Shown here: positions 21,995-35,440 of the stretch, in pieces
Layout: each line of letters starts with the position of its first letter
How positions within the stretch are numbered: position 1 is the first letter of the stretch
DNA from: Aspidiotus rigidus
Taxonomy: Eukaryota > Arthropoda > Insecta > Hemiptera > Diaspididae
Length of the DNA: 64,000 bases
NCBI GenBank assembly: GCA_035079385.1
Contig: JAVHKY010000030.1
Location: 4,193,001-4,257,000, forward strand
Direction of reading: 5' to 3'
Notes under the pieces: generated by a model
The model's input: the letters and a program-made list of their open reading frames with translations, nothing else
Databases searched by the model: none
Told to the model about the DNA's origin: nothing
Translations under genes and position numbers: made by a program

Positions 21995-23820
21995 ACAGTA
22001 ATAAACATATTAAGCTTCGTATGAACCGGTATGGGGACTTGGAAAAATTGGATAGTTTTTCGAAATCTCGCTTGCGTGATTTGTTAGTCCATTACAAACA
22101 TACATATTTTTATCCGAACTGTTTTGAAGGTCGCTCCCTTACATGATCTTCAAAGGCTGATTTCGTGTACAGTTTTCCAAATTTCAAAGACAATGCGGGT
22201 CGGAGAAAGGTGGACGCTCACTCGACCATGATTGAAAATTTTTGAAATTTTCGCGTTCATCGTTTTGGAACCTGTTCGAAATTCTGCACTTCGACATCAG
22301 GTGAAGTCGGGACAAGTTTTACTGCGCGCATGCGTCGTGATACCTCGGAGACCCCGTTTATTTTTTTTCTTGTCGTAGGTACCTCGTGTACGACATTACA
22401 GTTCTTGTCTCGTTTGTTTTCATTAACTCGGAAACAGTTGCTATGTTTTTCAAGATCGTTCACGTCGCGAATACAAGAACATGTTGAAGCGTGGTGCCCG
22501 ATGACTCATCGCTAATTTGAGATAACGAGTGACTATATCATCAATTTAATATACGTGAAAAAATTAACGCGCAGCTTATTATACGCGCAATAATATCGTC
22601 GTCTTTCTATTAATTTTTTTTTCTTGCTTTTTTATGTTGCGGTAATTTTCGTATTGTCGGTAGTGCTAAAGTGTTTTCCTAATTGTCTTATGGATACCAA
22701 AAATATATCTTAGAGAATAGAAGTGGTAAGTACATAAATAGTTACTCTATATTTTCTTTTTGTTTGGGCAGTCTGTGACCACTCTTCCCAAAAAATAAGC
22801 AGCTATTCTTACTGGTTCTTCCTCCCCCGTGAAATAAGCTAATTGAAAAATAATTCCAGGGAGTCACACTTCGAAACCTCGCTTCTTTCTCAATGTGTTC
22901 TCGTTCTTAGCAGGACCCGTAGTGTCCTTTAATTCTACTTGTCTGCAGTCCGAACGGAATATTAACTGGAACTTTTTACGGGTTTCAAAATGGTTGATCA
23001 ACACGACATTATTAAATCAGGTCAATTTGTCAATAATAATTTCTGGGACTTTCTTCTTTTGTGCTTTAAACCTGATCTCGATGAAGAGCAATATTTATCG
23101 ACATCAAATCACGAGCACCCTGACCATCCTTCAATACTAGTAACTCTGCAAACCATGTGGTGTACGACAAGCATTGTTGGTTTTCTGAGTTTTTGAAGGG
23201 TTGAGCGAGGGAAGGGTGATTTGACAGGCCCTCATTTAAAACATGTGGTGATAGAAGCTGGAAGGTTTGCAGTCACGCGTATTTGCAGTGATGGATGTTC
23301 AGCTACTTCGGAACGTGGCTAGGCCGGCTGGCACTGTGCTCAGTAGTATCTAGTGAGTTTGGCTCGGATTTGCATGCCTTTCAGTTGATTGCGGAATCAT
23401 AGTCCAACTCTTCTTTTTTACAGCTTCTCCTGTTCTATTCGTCAATCACTCTTTCTGCAGCCCGCGTTTTGAATCCATCAGCCTTTTCCAGAAAGTTCGC
23501 ATCAGCGCAGTAGACATAGGGTAGGTCGGGTACCGAGATGAAAAGTAAACTCCCACTCAAACTCTGTAATAATTATGTAAGCGGGATATTCTCGGCAGAT
23601 ATCTACTGCTTTTGAAAATTCTAAGGGTACTCATCTTCGGACAGAGTTTGGAGGGGCTTCACTTCATCTCCACGGTTCATGTTTCACCCCAACTCACCCT
23701 ATAATAAAGGAGGATGTTGAAAAACAGAAAATGTCCATCAAAGATATTTTACTTGAAAGTTCTCATCTCTGTGTCTCTATTATTTGGTATAAACTCATTA
23801 CTTCCATCCTTATTTCTCCC
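21995..23820. other. Stretch without recognised genes
   Basis: Open frames at 22330-22515, 22895-23140 and 22990-23196 overlap each other in different frames and show no domain I recognise. No splice-supported exon was found. Confidence 0.45.
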
Positions 23821-24840
23821 AACAAAGTCAAATTTGGCCCATTTTCTTGTGTTTTTTCAATTTATCTCGAAAACTATGGGGTTTGGAAGAAAAATACCTC
23901 AGTACACAAATTATCCACGTTAAATTTACTGAAAAAAAGTATTCTTGTAATTTTTCGGTGAACGCGATACAAATGGAATTAAAGCGCCGGCAAGTTATTC
24001 TCGCACAGTAGCTTTGTATTTTTGAAAACACAAGAAACGCAAAAGAAAATAGGATTTCCTCGATTTTTCCTAGGAACCGCGCCTCTTACGATAAAAATAC
24101 CTCAGTGCAATTAGAATCTTATTTAAATTTACAAGAAAAAAGTACTCTTGTGATTTTTCGATGCACGTGATACAAATGAAATTAAAGTGCCGGCAAGATA
24201 TTAATGCACGGTAGCTTTGTATTTTTGAAAACTCGAAAAAAGAAAATGGCATTTTCTCGATTTTTCTCGGGAACCGCGTCTCTTACGATAAAAATACCTC
24301 AGTACGATTAAAATCTACTTTAAATTTACAAGAAAAAAGTATTCTTGTGATTTTTCAATGAACGCGATACAAATGGAATTAAAGAGCCGGCAAGATATTC
24401 TTGCGCAGTAGCTTTGTATTTTTGAAAACTTGGAAAACGCGAAAAAAAAATAGCTTTTTCTCGGGAACCGCGCCTCTTAAGGTAAAAATACTTCAGTACA
24501 ATTAAAAACTACGTTAAATTTACGATGACACTGCAGACCTCATATTTTGATTAACTCAAATACAAATCTTTGGAAATAAATAAACGCGTCGCCAGGTAAT
24601 GTTTTGTTTGTATGTACTTTGCAGAATTTCCATATTATGCGTCACTTTGACGGCACGTTTACTTCATTTGTAGCTGGTTAATCGAAAAATTACAAGAATG
24701 CTGTTTTCTTGTAAATTTAACATAGATTGTTTTTGTACTGAGGTATTCGTTCTCTAGAGTCCATAGTTTTCGAGAAAAATCGAAAAAACGCAAAAAAAGT
24801 ATTAAATTTAGCCCGTTATGGGAAGATTTCAACAAGATAG
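23820..24840. repeat. Foldback satellite, ~195-205 bp units with inverted end
   Basis: The block AAAAATACCTCAGTAC recurs at about 23891, 24097, 24290 and 24485, giving periods of about 193-206 bp. Each unit carries AAGTATTCTTGT, a GATACAAATGGAATTAAAG block, GCCGGCAAG and TAGCTTTGTATTTTTGAAAA. From about 24600 to 24830 the same material appears inverted (TGTACTGAGGTATTCG, ATCGAAAAAACGCAAAAA). Outer blocks with TCTCGAAAACTATGG at about 23868 and its complement at about 24765 close the foldback. Confidence 0.7.
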
Positions 24841-24852
24841 ACGAGTTCTTAC

Positions 24853-25960
24853 CACATGATAAGGACAGTGTTCAGCCCAATTAGTTTTTGAGTCGAGATG
24901 TTGTTCAAGGTACCTTGCCGCATTGGCCATAGGGATTAATTGGCCGTCTCCGGTAGTGGGGGTAAAGCTGTGAGTGCACAGTGCAAAATGGACGCGCAGA
25001 GATTTGGAGTTGTTAACGGCTATTTTCCATTTTCGAGTTCAAGTGTTAATGTGGTTCAGCTTGTTCTGCACTTGCTCAATTGCCGTATTATAGTCTGAAT
25101 GGTGAGCGGAGATCACAGTGTCATCGGCAAGTAGAGCTACGATGGCGTTGGCATCCTGAGGTATGTTATACGTGTACAGTAAGTGCAGAGTGGGGCTAAG
25201 GACACTACCTTGCGGCACACTGGCTTTGATCAGGGTGTATTTAGAGTAGTCCGATCCGATTTTGGCCTCGAGGTATCCTTTTATGAGTGCGCAGTAGGCA
25301 GGTGGTGGACTATTGCCTAGTTTAAACATGAGTTCCTCATGCCAGACTCGATCAAAGGCTCTGGAAACATTTATAAATACTGCGGCACTGTCCTCTTTAT
25401 TCGCCAATGCTTGCGATATGTCGTTTACCAGGCGGTGGACCTGTTTGATTGTACTGCGTTTTTCGCGAAACCCATTCTGTTCTACAGGGAGGATTTGCTG
25501 TTGTGTGACTTGTTCTTTGAGTCGCGTTAACAAGATTCGTTCAAAGATTTTGGTAATGGTGGATAATAGAAAGATCGGTTGATAGGACTTTTGCCCGTTT
25601 TGAGGATACAAACGACTCCACGAGTTTGGGACGTATTTTAGGCGGAACGTTAAGTTGATTAGCTTAGTGAAGTATAGTACACTTCTTTTGGAGAGGGTTT
25701 TCAACATATCCATATTGATTTCATCAAGTTCTGATAATTTCTTTGCATGGAGTCGGTCTATATTTAATGCTACTCTAACGGTGAGGTATTCTTGATTTTA
25801 CACGGCTATTGAAGTCTATATTTGGAATGTCATTTGGTTCAAACGTTGTTGCCTGGTACGAGGCAAATAGTTTGGCTTTATCGAGGTTGTTTCTAACCCA
25901 CACCCCATTATCGTCTTTCAGAGGGGGGGGGGGGTTACGTGGGCGGGTCTACCAATTTGT
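24853..25960 (-). pseudogene. Jockey-type non-LTR retrotransposon, reverse transcriptase relic
   Basis: The longest frame (25713-25039) shows RT blocks in order: YQPIFLLSTITKIFERIL, QNGFREKRSTIKQVHRLVND, AAVFINVSRAFDRVWHEEL, KASVPQGSVLSPTL and LADDTVISAHHSDY. Upstream, in another frame, GVWVRNNLDKAKLFASYQA belongs to the same protein. Downstream, after a TGA, comes WKIAVNNSKSLRVHFALC and ARYLEQHLDSKTNWAEH. The catalytic aspartate of motif A is Asn (FINVSRAFD) and the usual YADDT is LADDT. With the stops and frameshifts, this copy is dead. It reads away from, and abuts, the foldback satellite at 23820-24840. Confidence 0.85.
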
Positions 25961-28590
25961 TTAGTAGCCTTCCATGGGGAACCTTACAGGTGGCATCCTA
26001 ATACCCTCCTCTCCCCTTGGCGAAGTTCGGAAATACCGTATCTCTCGATATTGGCTCAAATTTTTACACGATCAGAACTGCGGAAACTAAAAGCTGACGA
26101 ATCTCTAGGACAGCAGTTGAGCCAAAAATAATAGACAAATTTCCATCCTCTTTCCAAATTTTCGCTTCGAGGAATTTGTTCTATACATTTTTCGCAAACG
26201 AATATTGAAAGATCGTTTAAATGCTGTCTATGAATAATCGCACGTACGTGGTCAATGTTTCACGAAAGCGTTTCCCTCTTCCCTCTTCTCATCTAGTTAC
26301 ATAGTATAATAAAAATGATCGTAGCGTGAGTCATAGACATGCGAGTTATAACCGATGAACCACCGGTATCGTCTTCTGTCTCGCTATTTTTTATAAATTC
26401 TCACGATGCTGTATCTAGTGAGAGGTTGGGCGGATATTTTCGCGCACTCGTGACCCTATAACTTTCATTGAAAGACTTACGGTTAGAATCTCTTCATTAA
26501 GTAGCCCATCATGGAAAAGAAAGACACAATTTTGAAGAAGTTCACTAAAGTAATTCTAATAGCCGGTGAGGGGGATGTAGACCATTTGAGGGACAGGTAT
26601 CAACCTCACGGGGCTATTTTCACACCCGAGAGCGGTCGCAACTCGTAAAATCGTACACAAGTTCTATCTTTGAAATCGCTCGATGTTTCTTCTCTCATTG
26701 CAGACGTAAAAATTAGTGAGGCTATTTTGTTTACCCGCTTCACATATGAAGAGCTATAAAGGAAATGAAAGAATTCTTTTGACTATACGAAGAGAAAATT
26801 GTATATTTATAAATATGAGAGCTAAACGAACTGGTTTTATGCATTACACGGAATAGAAAGCAGGGGATTTATCGTTCACAAGAATTTTAGGGTAATATTT
26901 AATGTCAAAATGACTTCCAAGTACACACGTAACATGTAACAGACCGCTTAGTAATGGTATAATTAATTATGACCGAAGAATATCGACGATGCATGGGTTA
27001 TTGCAAGCGGCGTCTGGTTTCATATCGGAAACTATGAGGTGAACAATGAATCCTATACAGTCAATTAGTCACAACCGTACAAGATGTCACACGGGGTACG
27101 AATCATAAAAAGTACCTGGTGGTCTGAATCATGCTAGAAAGAGAATCTTCTTCTTGAATTAACATAAATAATAAAGAAACTTTGCTCTGTATGATGTTAG
27201 GGCGACGCATCACGTGCCAGAGAATTCAATCAATTAATTTGCGCGAAGAGATTGTACTAGACTTAATCTATATAGATGACGATACCTTCGAGTGCATATA
27301 AACGTCACCTGTCATAACATAGTTTCTGTATGACTTCGATGATTAAGGGATTAGTGAGAACGCGGTTAGGAAGCGTGAAACTCGACCGGATAGCGCGAAT
27401 TATCGACATCCGATAGCAGTCTAATCGTAAATATTCATCGTACCTATCATTTTTCTCGTAATTGAGGACGATCACTATAGACGTACGTAGATGAGATTAT
27501 TGGTACCACCGTGCCTATCTGTCAGTCATCCTATCATTTCTCGGCAAATCCGAAGAATAAGTATGACTGAAGTTTTGGTTTTTACGTGGGAGAGAGACAA
27601 TATTATAGATATGTCTCCCTTTCGTCGATGTCTAACTTTATTTGAAAATGAGAAGAGGAACAAAAATTTATGAAACGCACATCCGCAGAGAACGTAGTAA
27701 AATTTCCTCAGGAAATATATATAGACTAGAATCGCATGAATGCAGGAAATAATATTGACGTACTTATACTTGGTTTATCGCGATGATGTCTACCCGTACG
27801 ATTTTGCTTTGAAAAATTACCCTTTTCCCACACTACGTGTATATCTTGTTTCATAGTTTTCATCTATCTGCGAACCTGGAGCGAGAATGCTTACCATTGG
27901 CGAATCTTGGGGCTCTGAGTGATGAGTGGGCTATGATTTATGAAAATACCCACTATCCAGGTAAGGTGAAATTGCGACATTATTGAAACTCGTATTGAGT
28001 GAGTGAGGTGTAAGTAGAGCACTAAAGTTGAAAAAGTTTGTCGCAACTCTCAACTGATGATGGAGAGACACCCGAAAACACTCTTGTAAAAACAACTAAT
28101 AAAGTAAAATTGTACACTTGAAAAACTTTTTCGAAACTGCGACGGTCGAGCTGTATGTTTCAAGAGAAAGGATTAGAAACATTTCGACCTTTGAGTCTGA
28201 CTTTCGAGCCACATAATATACAGAAAGGGAATCGCCCCTACAAGCTGTGTGCGTGAAGACATAAGGGGATTTGGAAAATTATTGACGAGGAAGGAGCCCT
28301 TGAAGAAAACAAGACTGAGTCGCTAAGCGTCTCAGTATCCGGGTCTCTTGTTTTTTTTTGTCTCTCATCGACTGTTGCGAGAGAGAAATTGATTTTCAAT
28401 TTTTTTCAAAAAATCTGGAGCTTCTTTTCCTACTAAGGTGTAAAGCTCAAAGACCTACATTTTTTTCTATGTCAAGATTTGGAAACCAAGAGATCCGCAA
28501 CTTTGTTCCACTCAGACCTGGGACCTGAGAGACTTTATACGTACGTTACCATTATTGAAGTATCGAGCCAAAGAAACTTTTTTGAAGACT
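25961..28590. other. Stretch without recognised genes
   Basis: Begins after a G11 run (~25922-25932). Only short, unrelated open frames such as 27491-27673 were found, with no recognisable domain and no supported splice chain. Confidence 0.45.
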
Positions 28591-28790
28591 AAGCTGATGA
28601 CGTCATTAGCTCCTGACCTCATGACCATCCATGATGGCTACCTGTGACGTCATCAACGTTCATAACGTCGCTTACAAGCGGAGTGAGTGACACCAAGAAT
28701 AAAAGAGAGTAAGGAAGAAAGAGAGCCCATACTGATGACGTCCTTGGTAGTCGTCGTGGATGGTTATGACGTCATGAGCTGAAGAAGTCA
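28590..28790. repeat. Short cluster of TGACGTCAT sites
   Basis: Four GATGACGTC/ATGACGTCAT-like sites lie within 200 bp, in alternating context (AGCTGATGACGTCATTAGCT, GGTTATGACGTCATGAGCTG). They immediately precede a PLE relic. Confidence 0.5.
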
Positions 28791-28934
28791 CTAATGTTGA
28801 TATCAATGGGGTGGCGAACGAGTGGAGCGAATAAGCCCTCGTAAGCTAGACAGCTGAGAATGCAGCGAGCAGGTGGAGCGAAAGAGCCCCTCCGAACTAG
28901 CTGGTTTGTCTTATAGGATATCACACCTATATTA

Positions 28935-30370
28935 GTCCAAGAACTAGGCAGGTCAGAGAGGAGGGTTTAATCTTTACAAAAACAGATAAAACTAATGCTG
29001 TTGTAGTTATAGAGTAGACCTCTTGTGTGTCCAAAGTTTATGACGTGCTCAAATAATACGGGGCTAAGGAGAATACTCTCTTCTCTTTTCACAATTTCGT
29101 CAAAGAGGTGAGAAACCTCATTAACAGGAATAAAGTTATTATCAAAAGTCCTTTGACAAAGAAAACCATTTTATAATCGAACCCTGTTCCTCCCCTCCTT
29201 TATAGATTGTCCAAAGTACACAAAAAGGATATCCCTATGCGGCCTGTTCTGTCGTTTGGGTCTTCACACACTTACTTCTAAGCTAAGTTTATAGATCTTT
29301 GGTTTAAATCTGCGTCGAATTTGCCTCTCCCTACATTGTGCTTCCCTAACGGATAGGCTGAAGGACGTAAGTCTTCCTGAGGGATCGACTCTATGTTCCT
29401 TCGATATTGTGAAGGATTATTTCATCACGTTTTCAAGACCGTCGCTATCTAACCTATGGGCGTTTCGTTAAATCTCGTGTCCCTCGTGAAGAATTGGAAG
29501 AATTTTTTGAGCTTCTGAAGGTATGTTTCTTTCTTAACTTTTGTAAATTTGATGGAAAATTTTTCGACTTCCCCGAAAAAGTGGATATTCTTTCTCCCTT
29601 AGGCTCGCTTATTTCATATTAGTTAATGTCATAATCTGGGATTGATCTGTTTTCCTCGGGCCAGGCGTTTTTGGGTCACGTCTATTATTGGCACAGGTAC
29701 GTAGACGACGTTTTGTGCAAGTGGATTGGTCCTGCAGAACTCCTGAGTGAGTTTCTTGCATATTTATATAGCCAATACCCTTCCATAAAATTCACTCTGA
29801 AAGTTGGTGGCTCGTCAATGAACTTCTTGGATTTACGGTGTCCAATGAGTTTGGAATTTACAGGAAAGAAACTTCGACCGATATTGTAATCCACGCCGGG
29901 TCGTCTGTTTGTCTTGCTGCCCACAATATTGCAACTTTCAATAGCTTAATTCATCGAATGACTCGTATCCCCTTGAGTCAGGGTGCTTTCCAAGAAAAAC
30001 TGGTGACAATTAAGCATCTGGCCAGAGTGAATCAGGTTAGGTTGGACATTGACCTCACGGTTCAGAGGAGGCTTACTGGAAAATGCCTCGACTCTACCAA
30101 CTCCCTCCTTAGGGAGTTGCATGGATTAGACTTCCTTCGTAGACAAGTTCTCTTTGCTTTTGGGCCGTATCGTCCCGGCCTTTTACAATCCCAATGGAGT
30201 GAAAAGTCTGTTTGTTAAATTAGAGGACCCCATTCCTATGGGTAGCCTGCAATGATTGCCCTGGAGTCTATAAAGGGATGACTGGCCGTCAGCTCCAGAT
30301 TAGAGCGGCTGAGCATAAAAAAGCGTGGGAGAAGAGTAACTTGGGTGCTAAAGCAGGCGTGGACTTGAAA
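28935..30370 (+). pseudogene. Degenerate Penelope-like element
   Basis: Across several frames the copy parallels the 48390-50979 PLE. It has KTDKTNAVVVIE, then SKVYDVLK..YGAKEN, INRNKVIIKSPLTKK, RLSKVHKKDIPMRPVLSF, YWHRYVDDVLCKW (RT catalytic YVDD, 29685-29723), PSIKFTLKVGGSSMNFLDL, FGIYRKETSTDIVIHAGS and RMTRIPLSQGAFQEKLVTIK. The GIY-YIG part after 30218 is frameshifted and fades at about 30370. Several stops and frameshifts make it inactive. It is more diverged than the 1-765 and 48390 copies, so it is an older insertion or a sister subfamily. Confidence 0.85.
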
Positions 30371-32300
30371 TATAAATGAGAGCATTTAATAGTAGACATG
30401 GAACATGATATTTATTTATTTATTTATTTGGCTCTGCCAGATAATCTCTTTTTTCGACAGCGCAAAAATTTGAAAATCCACAACGAGTATGTAAGTTCAA
30501 GAACCACTTTAATTAGGTATATAGAAATAAACAGTTTTTTGCGATAATAACTCCACTTGACATAGAGAAGTTATTGTATCGCACTGAATACAGATTTTCG
30601 CCTACAAAGCAATAAACCAAACCAAAAATCGAAAACAAAAAGAAATCAATAGTATTGTCGAAAGCTACCAAGAAAAACGAAGTTTGTTGATCTCGTTCGT
30701 CAACAAGATTGATTGAAAAAGGTAAATATGGTTTATTCTTCATAACGAAGAAAGAAAGCTCTGAGTCAGTGGTTTTTAATAGCCTTCCTGATTTGTGGAC
30801 CAACAATCTGTTCTCACTCTACATAAAGGCCATTTGAAAGCATCATGTTGAGACCTCGGGAATAAATTTTGATGACGAGAAAGAAGAAAAAAATATTTTA
30901 TGTTGAAATGACGTTTTGACTGCATTTATAGGTGCTGTCAAAGTTTAATTTTACCTACAGCTAGATTAGCGTGAAAGAAAAACGAATTAGCCAATCACGT
31001 TCAAGGATTAGCGTAAAAGAGAAAATGGTGTTCGAGGATTCGTTGACTGAATTTTGTTTGAACGTCATTTATAGAGACAAATATATTACAATACATGCGG
31101 GTATCGTGAACGATCACCACTCGGCAAATTGCTCTACCCGTCTCCGGCTCAGACCGCAATTTTCGCCTCGTTAGGTAAACGCTCACTTTACCCACATGTA
31201 TAGTAATATGTATACTATTGTTTTTTCGCCGGGCAAACTTCGATAGGAACTCAGCTTCTAACTTCTTATTACAAAAATCCCAGACCGGTTGAGAACCACA
31301 GCTGGACTTAGGGACTAGAGAACAAAATAGAAGGAGCACACATGTTAAGCAGTTTTTATATTGTTATTCGCCAGTTTCTCACAGGTGAGCCCGGTGATAA
31401 AATCCACCTTTGCCCTCCCCTCCCCCTTCTTATCAGGTCTAATCTTGCAAATAAAAACAGTTTTGTGTCCTTCGTTCGATACCAATGACGTCACCATGAA
31501 TCATACGAAGGCGTGACGTTTTTGAATAGTATAATTGATGCATAACGGGGAAAGAAAAAGAGGAGCTGTAAACAAGTTATGATAGGATTCGTGTTTATTG
31601 ACCCTAAATTTTGTCCCACACCATTGATGTCACCATCGTGGCTCCGAGAAGGGCAAGGTTTCTGACCAATTTCAAGAACTTGTAAACATTTTTAAAAATG
31701 GCTTATCTGAAGGGGTATAGAAAGCTGTGAACAAATCACAGTGAAACCGAAAAAATTTCTCATGAAAGAGGTAATTGTAGTTTCGAAACATGCAATTCCA
31801 AGGTAGCACTAATGACCGTGACGAGGAGAAGACCGCGTGGACCTAATGTGGGAATTTTCCTTGTCACGGAATTTTCGAAATGCAAATTGTAACTATTTGG
31901 AACACAAAAATGTAAACGTCGACTTTAAAATCAAGCTTTGATCTAGTCAATTGACTACGACGTAAAAAACGAATACAGAAATATACGAAAGTATCTCCTT
32001 ACAACGGTGTAGGCCAACTGAGACCGGAGATGGAAATTTTTTTACCGTATTAGATAGATCTTGTATCGTCATCATACCAACATAATTTTTTTCTACTTCG
32101 GGAGTATTTCTTTAAAATCGAAAAAGAACAAGCACGACTACCGTTATTCGAAGTGACTGAAAATAAATGACTCACCGATAGTACCTACTCGTACTTAAGC
32201 GGAATACGACGTTTTTCATGTTCTTTACTGATAAGAGCGGAAATCGACCAAGTACTCGCGTGTAACCACCATTACGCGTTTCCTTAGGAGCTTTAAACTG
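30371..32300. other. Stretch without recognised genes
   Basis: Contains a (TTTA)n tract at 30410-30430 and short open frames at 30513-30806 and 31001-31339 with no recognisable domain. Confidence 0.45.
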
Positions 32301-33060
32301 TACCCAATTTGTGCCAATTTAATTTGACAGTCCTGGAATTCATGGGGCCTCTTCCTCACGACTGGCTAATCAAGGAAGAAATTGGATATCATTGCAACAA
32401 ACACTCGACGTTTTCCTACCAAAGTCCCCTTCCTTATTTTCGAGATTCAAACTTGAACATAAACGTCTCAGAGATTAGGGAACCTAATCCCCACCTCTTC
32501 AGGGAACTCGAAAAACTTTCCGTTGAATTTACAAAAATTCGGACACCAACAAACATTCAACAAATCGAAAAATTCATTCAACTCTTGATGAGGAATGTTC
32601 AAGTTCACGTGGAGTTCATCCATCCAGTGCATAGTCACGGCCATTAGGGATGTTAGGGAACAGCCCCACGACGTCAAAGGAACAAAGGGTCGAACCCGGA
32701 GTAGGGAGACGTTCGTTTTTCAGGCTGTCGGCCAAAGGAGAAGAATTCTTAACGGAGTAAGGAGACTCAACCGAAACCCGGAATTTAAACATCAGGCAAG
32801 GGAGTACGTTGGGGAGAAGGTGAAAGAAACTACGGGTCGCATCAGAATACCTTGCTTATAGATTTTAGGTAAGCCGTACAGGAAGGGAGGCTTAAAGTTT
32901 GGATTTAGAAGAGCTCTCTTGATAGAGGTACTCTTGATAATGAGCGTTCTCCTATTGATGACGCTACGAACCTCTTTGACATGGTTCGGAAAGTTGAAGC
33001 TGCCATTCTCGTTTGTCCCACACTGCACAAGTACATCATGCACTTCAGAATTATACGATA
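32300..33060 (-). pseudogene. Penelope-like element relic, 3' part (split by a DNA element)
   Basis: On the minus strand, YNSEVHDVLVQCGTNENG, NHVKEVRSVINRRTLIIKST, FLYGLPKIYKQGILMRPVVS, then after a frameshift LNIPHQELNEFFDLLNVCW and KFNGKFFEFPEEVG match the middle of the PLE RT protein at 48686-49800. The preceding codons of this protein are found only 2.5 kb away at 35546-35698, which shows that the copy was split by the insertion at 33061-35545. The part beyond about 32460 is badly decayed. Confidence 0.8.
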
Positions 33061-33749
33061 CCACACTGGTCCAGATTAGGAAAATTGCGGTCAAAACCCT
33101 GAAGGAAAAGTTATAGAGAAGTGCTCATATTTTTATAGAATTCTTCTTCAGGATATAGGTAAACAAAATATTACAGTACTTCCACCAGAATAACTTTTGT
33201 TTGTACAGTTATTTTTTATTTTTCTTAAGAGTTGGTATAAACTACGAGAAAAGTGCTCAATATAGGCATATATACACTTGAATTCTATATTCTGGCTTCA
33301 AAACTGATATTGTCATCGACTTTTTTTTTTTTTTTCTTTTTTCATCCTTGAAATTTCTATTTTTGAATGAAATAATTTCTGAGATTGGAATTTCAATAGT
33401 TATCCCGAAAAACACAATTTTCAAGGACAAACCCAACTAACTGGATATAAAGTAGGAACTTTATGTACTAAAACTAATAGATTGCGATATATTGCGTCAA
33501 TCGAGAATCAGAGCTTGATTCGGTGAAGCATTAGCTTTTAGAATTTAGATGATGGAAACTTAAGCTGCCAATAGTAGAGTTATACAAATAATTCATTCAA
33601 TAACACGAGTTTGTAAGAAAATTTGAAAGGAACGTTGTCGGTTGGCGGTAGTGGTAGAACTACGCAGCCGCCGCTGCAGCTGCGTGTTAAAGCAGTCCTT
33701 AATGATAAGAGTGAATAGAATTTGAGCTCGAATTACAAATTAATATAGA

Positions 33750-35440
33750 ATGGCTCTAATTTTCATGAAAAAATGTTTTCTTATTGGAAAAATTGTTTGT
33801 TTCTAAAGAAAACATGTATTTTTTTGTGAAAAATATGTCTGTTGAAATTATACAGTAAAAAAAATTACTGTCAAAATTAGATTCAGTGGCCCACAAAATG
33901 AAAAAATGATTTTTTCACAGAATTTCACGACAAAACATGTTTTTTTAACTAGAAAACATTTGAAAAACATGTTTGTTACAGTTTGATAGCAAAATTGTTG
34001 CCAAATCAAGGTTCAAATTATGCAATACAGAAGTGAAATATTTTCACAAGAAAACTAAAAAACATGGTTTTTGCTCAAAAGAAGGTTTTTTTTTTATTAA
34101 AAAGAAGAAACATCTATGTTATAGTTTGATAGCAAAGATTTGCCAAATTAGGATTCAGTAATCCAATACATGAGTAAAACTTATTTTCACAAAAAAAAGA
34201 AAACAAAAAACTAGTTTTTCCTTTAGAAAACATGTTTTTTTTGTGAAAAACATGTCCGTTACAGTTTGCTAGCAAAATTTCTGCCAAATTAAGATTCAAA
34301 GTACCCAATACAGGAGTAAAATATTTTCACAAGAAAAACAAAAACCATGGTTTTTACTCAAAAAAACTTTTTTTTTTTTTTTTTTTTTTTGTGAAAAACA
34401 ACTTTGTTATAGTTTGGTAGCAAAATTTTTGCCTAATTAAGATCCAAAGTATCCAATATAGAAGTGAAATATTTTAACAAGAAAAACTAAAAAACATGGT
34501 TTTCGCTCAAAAGAACGTTTTTTTTTTTTTTTTTTTTTTAAAAAGAAGAAACATCTATGTTATAGTTTGATAGCAAAGATTTTGCCAAATTAGGATTCAG
34601 TAATCCAATACTTAAGTAAATCACTTACATTTTCACCAGAAAAAAAGAACAAAAAAGCTAGTTTTTCCTTGAAGAAACATATGTTTCGTTTTGCAAAAAA
34701 CATGTATGTTACAGTTTGGCAGCAAAATTTCTGCCGAATCAAGATTCAAATCCTCTTATCCTTCCTCACTTTCCGTTACTCTACCAACTTCCTTAAAACC
34801 TCCCTTTCTCATGTGTTATTTATAATATTCATAACTTTTGTAACGCCGAGCCAATAGCCCTCTTGAAGCTCTAGTGCTCGTAATTAAATAAAATAAAAAA
34901 AAAAAAAAAAAAAAAGTATCCGATACAGAAGTAAAATATTTTCACAAGAAAAACAAAAAACATGGTTTTTACTCGAAAAAACTTTTTTTTTTTTTTTTTG
35001 TGAAAAACAACTTTGTTATAGTTTGGCAGCAAAGATTTGCCAAATTAGGATTCAGTAATCCAATACATGAGTAAAACTTATTTTCACAAAAAAAAAAAAA
35101 CAAAAAACTAGTTTTTCCTTTAAAAAACATATTTTTTTTTTTTGTGAAAAACATGTCTGTTATAGTTTGGTAGCAAAATTTTTGCCTAATTAAGATCCAA
35201 AGTATCCAACACAGGAGTGAAATATTTTCACAAGAAAAACAAAAAACATGATATTTGCTCAAAAAAACGTTTTGTTTTTTTTTGTGAAAAACAGCTTTGA
35301 TAGTTTGGTAGCAAAGATTTGCCAAATTAGAATTCAGTGATCCAATGTGGATTCAATACATTCCATAAAAAGAAAAAAAAAAAAAACTAGTTTTTCCTTG
35401 AAAAAACATGTTTTTTTGGTAGAAAAACATGTTCTTTGAA
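33750..35440. repeat. ~147-bp tandem repeat inside the TIR element
   Basis: Units start near TATGTTAYAGTTTGRTAGCA, then GCCAAATTARGATTCA, CCAATACAGGAGTRAAA, TATTTTCACAAGAAAAAC, AAACATGGTTTTTRCTC and an A/T homopolymer. Copies of the AGTTTGRTAGCAAA block are at about 33980, 34125, 34264, 34411, 34564, 34712, 35020, 35166 and 35299. The spacing jump between 34712 and 35020 is the insertion at 34748-34914. Confidence 0.8.
34748..34914 (+). mobile_element. LINE 3'-end fragment with poly(A)
   Basis: A sequence unrelated to the satellite interrupts one unit between GATTCAAA and GTATCCGATACAG. It ends AATTAAATAAAATAAA(A)n, with GTAACGCCGAGCCAATAGCC just before, which looks like the 3' UTR end of a non-LTR retrotransposon. 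It contains no RT sequence, so the family is not determined. Confidence 0.55.

Noticed and set aside
21774..21995. Poly-lysine frames
   Set aside because: Caused by the A tracts of the CAGGCGCGGATCCA MITE.
22895..23196. Two overlapping plus-strand frames of 68-81 aa
   Set aside because: They overlap in different frames, neither has a known motif, and no splice chain links them to a neighbour.
33650..33690. GC-rich palindrome (CTACGCAGCCGCCGCTGCAGCTGCGT) considered as part of a tRNA or hairpin RNA
   Set aside because: No cloverleaf, no A/B box arrangement and no neighbouring stem of the right size.
33973..35325. Several lysine/phenylalanine-rich frames on both strands
   Set aside because: Products of the 147-bp satellite and its A/T runs, not genes.
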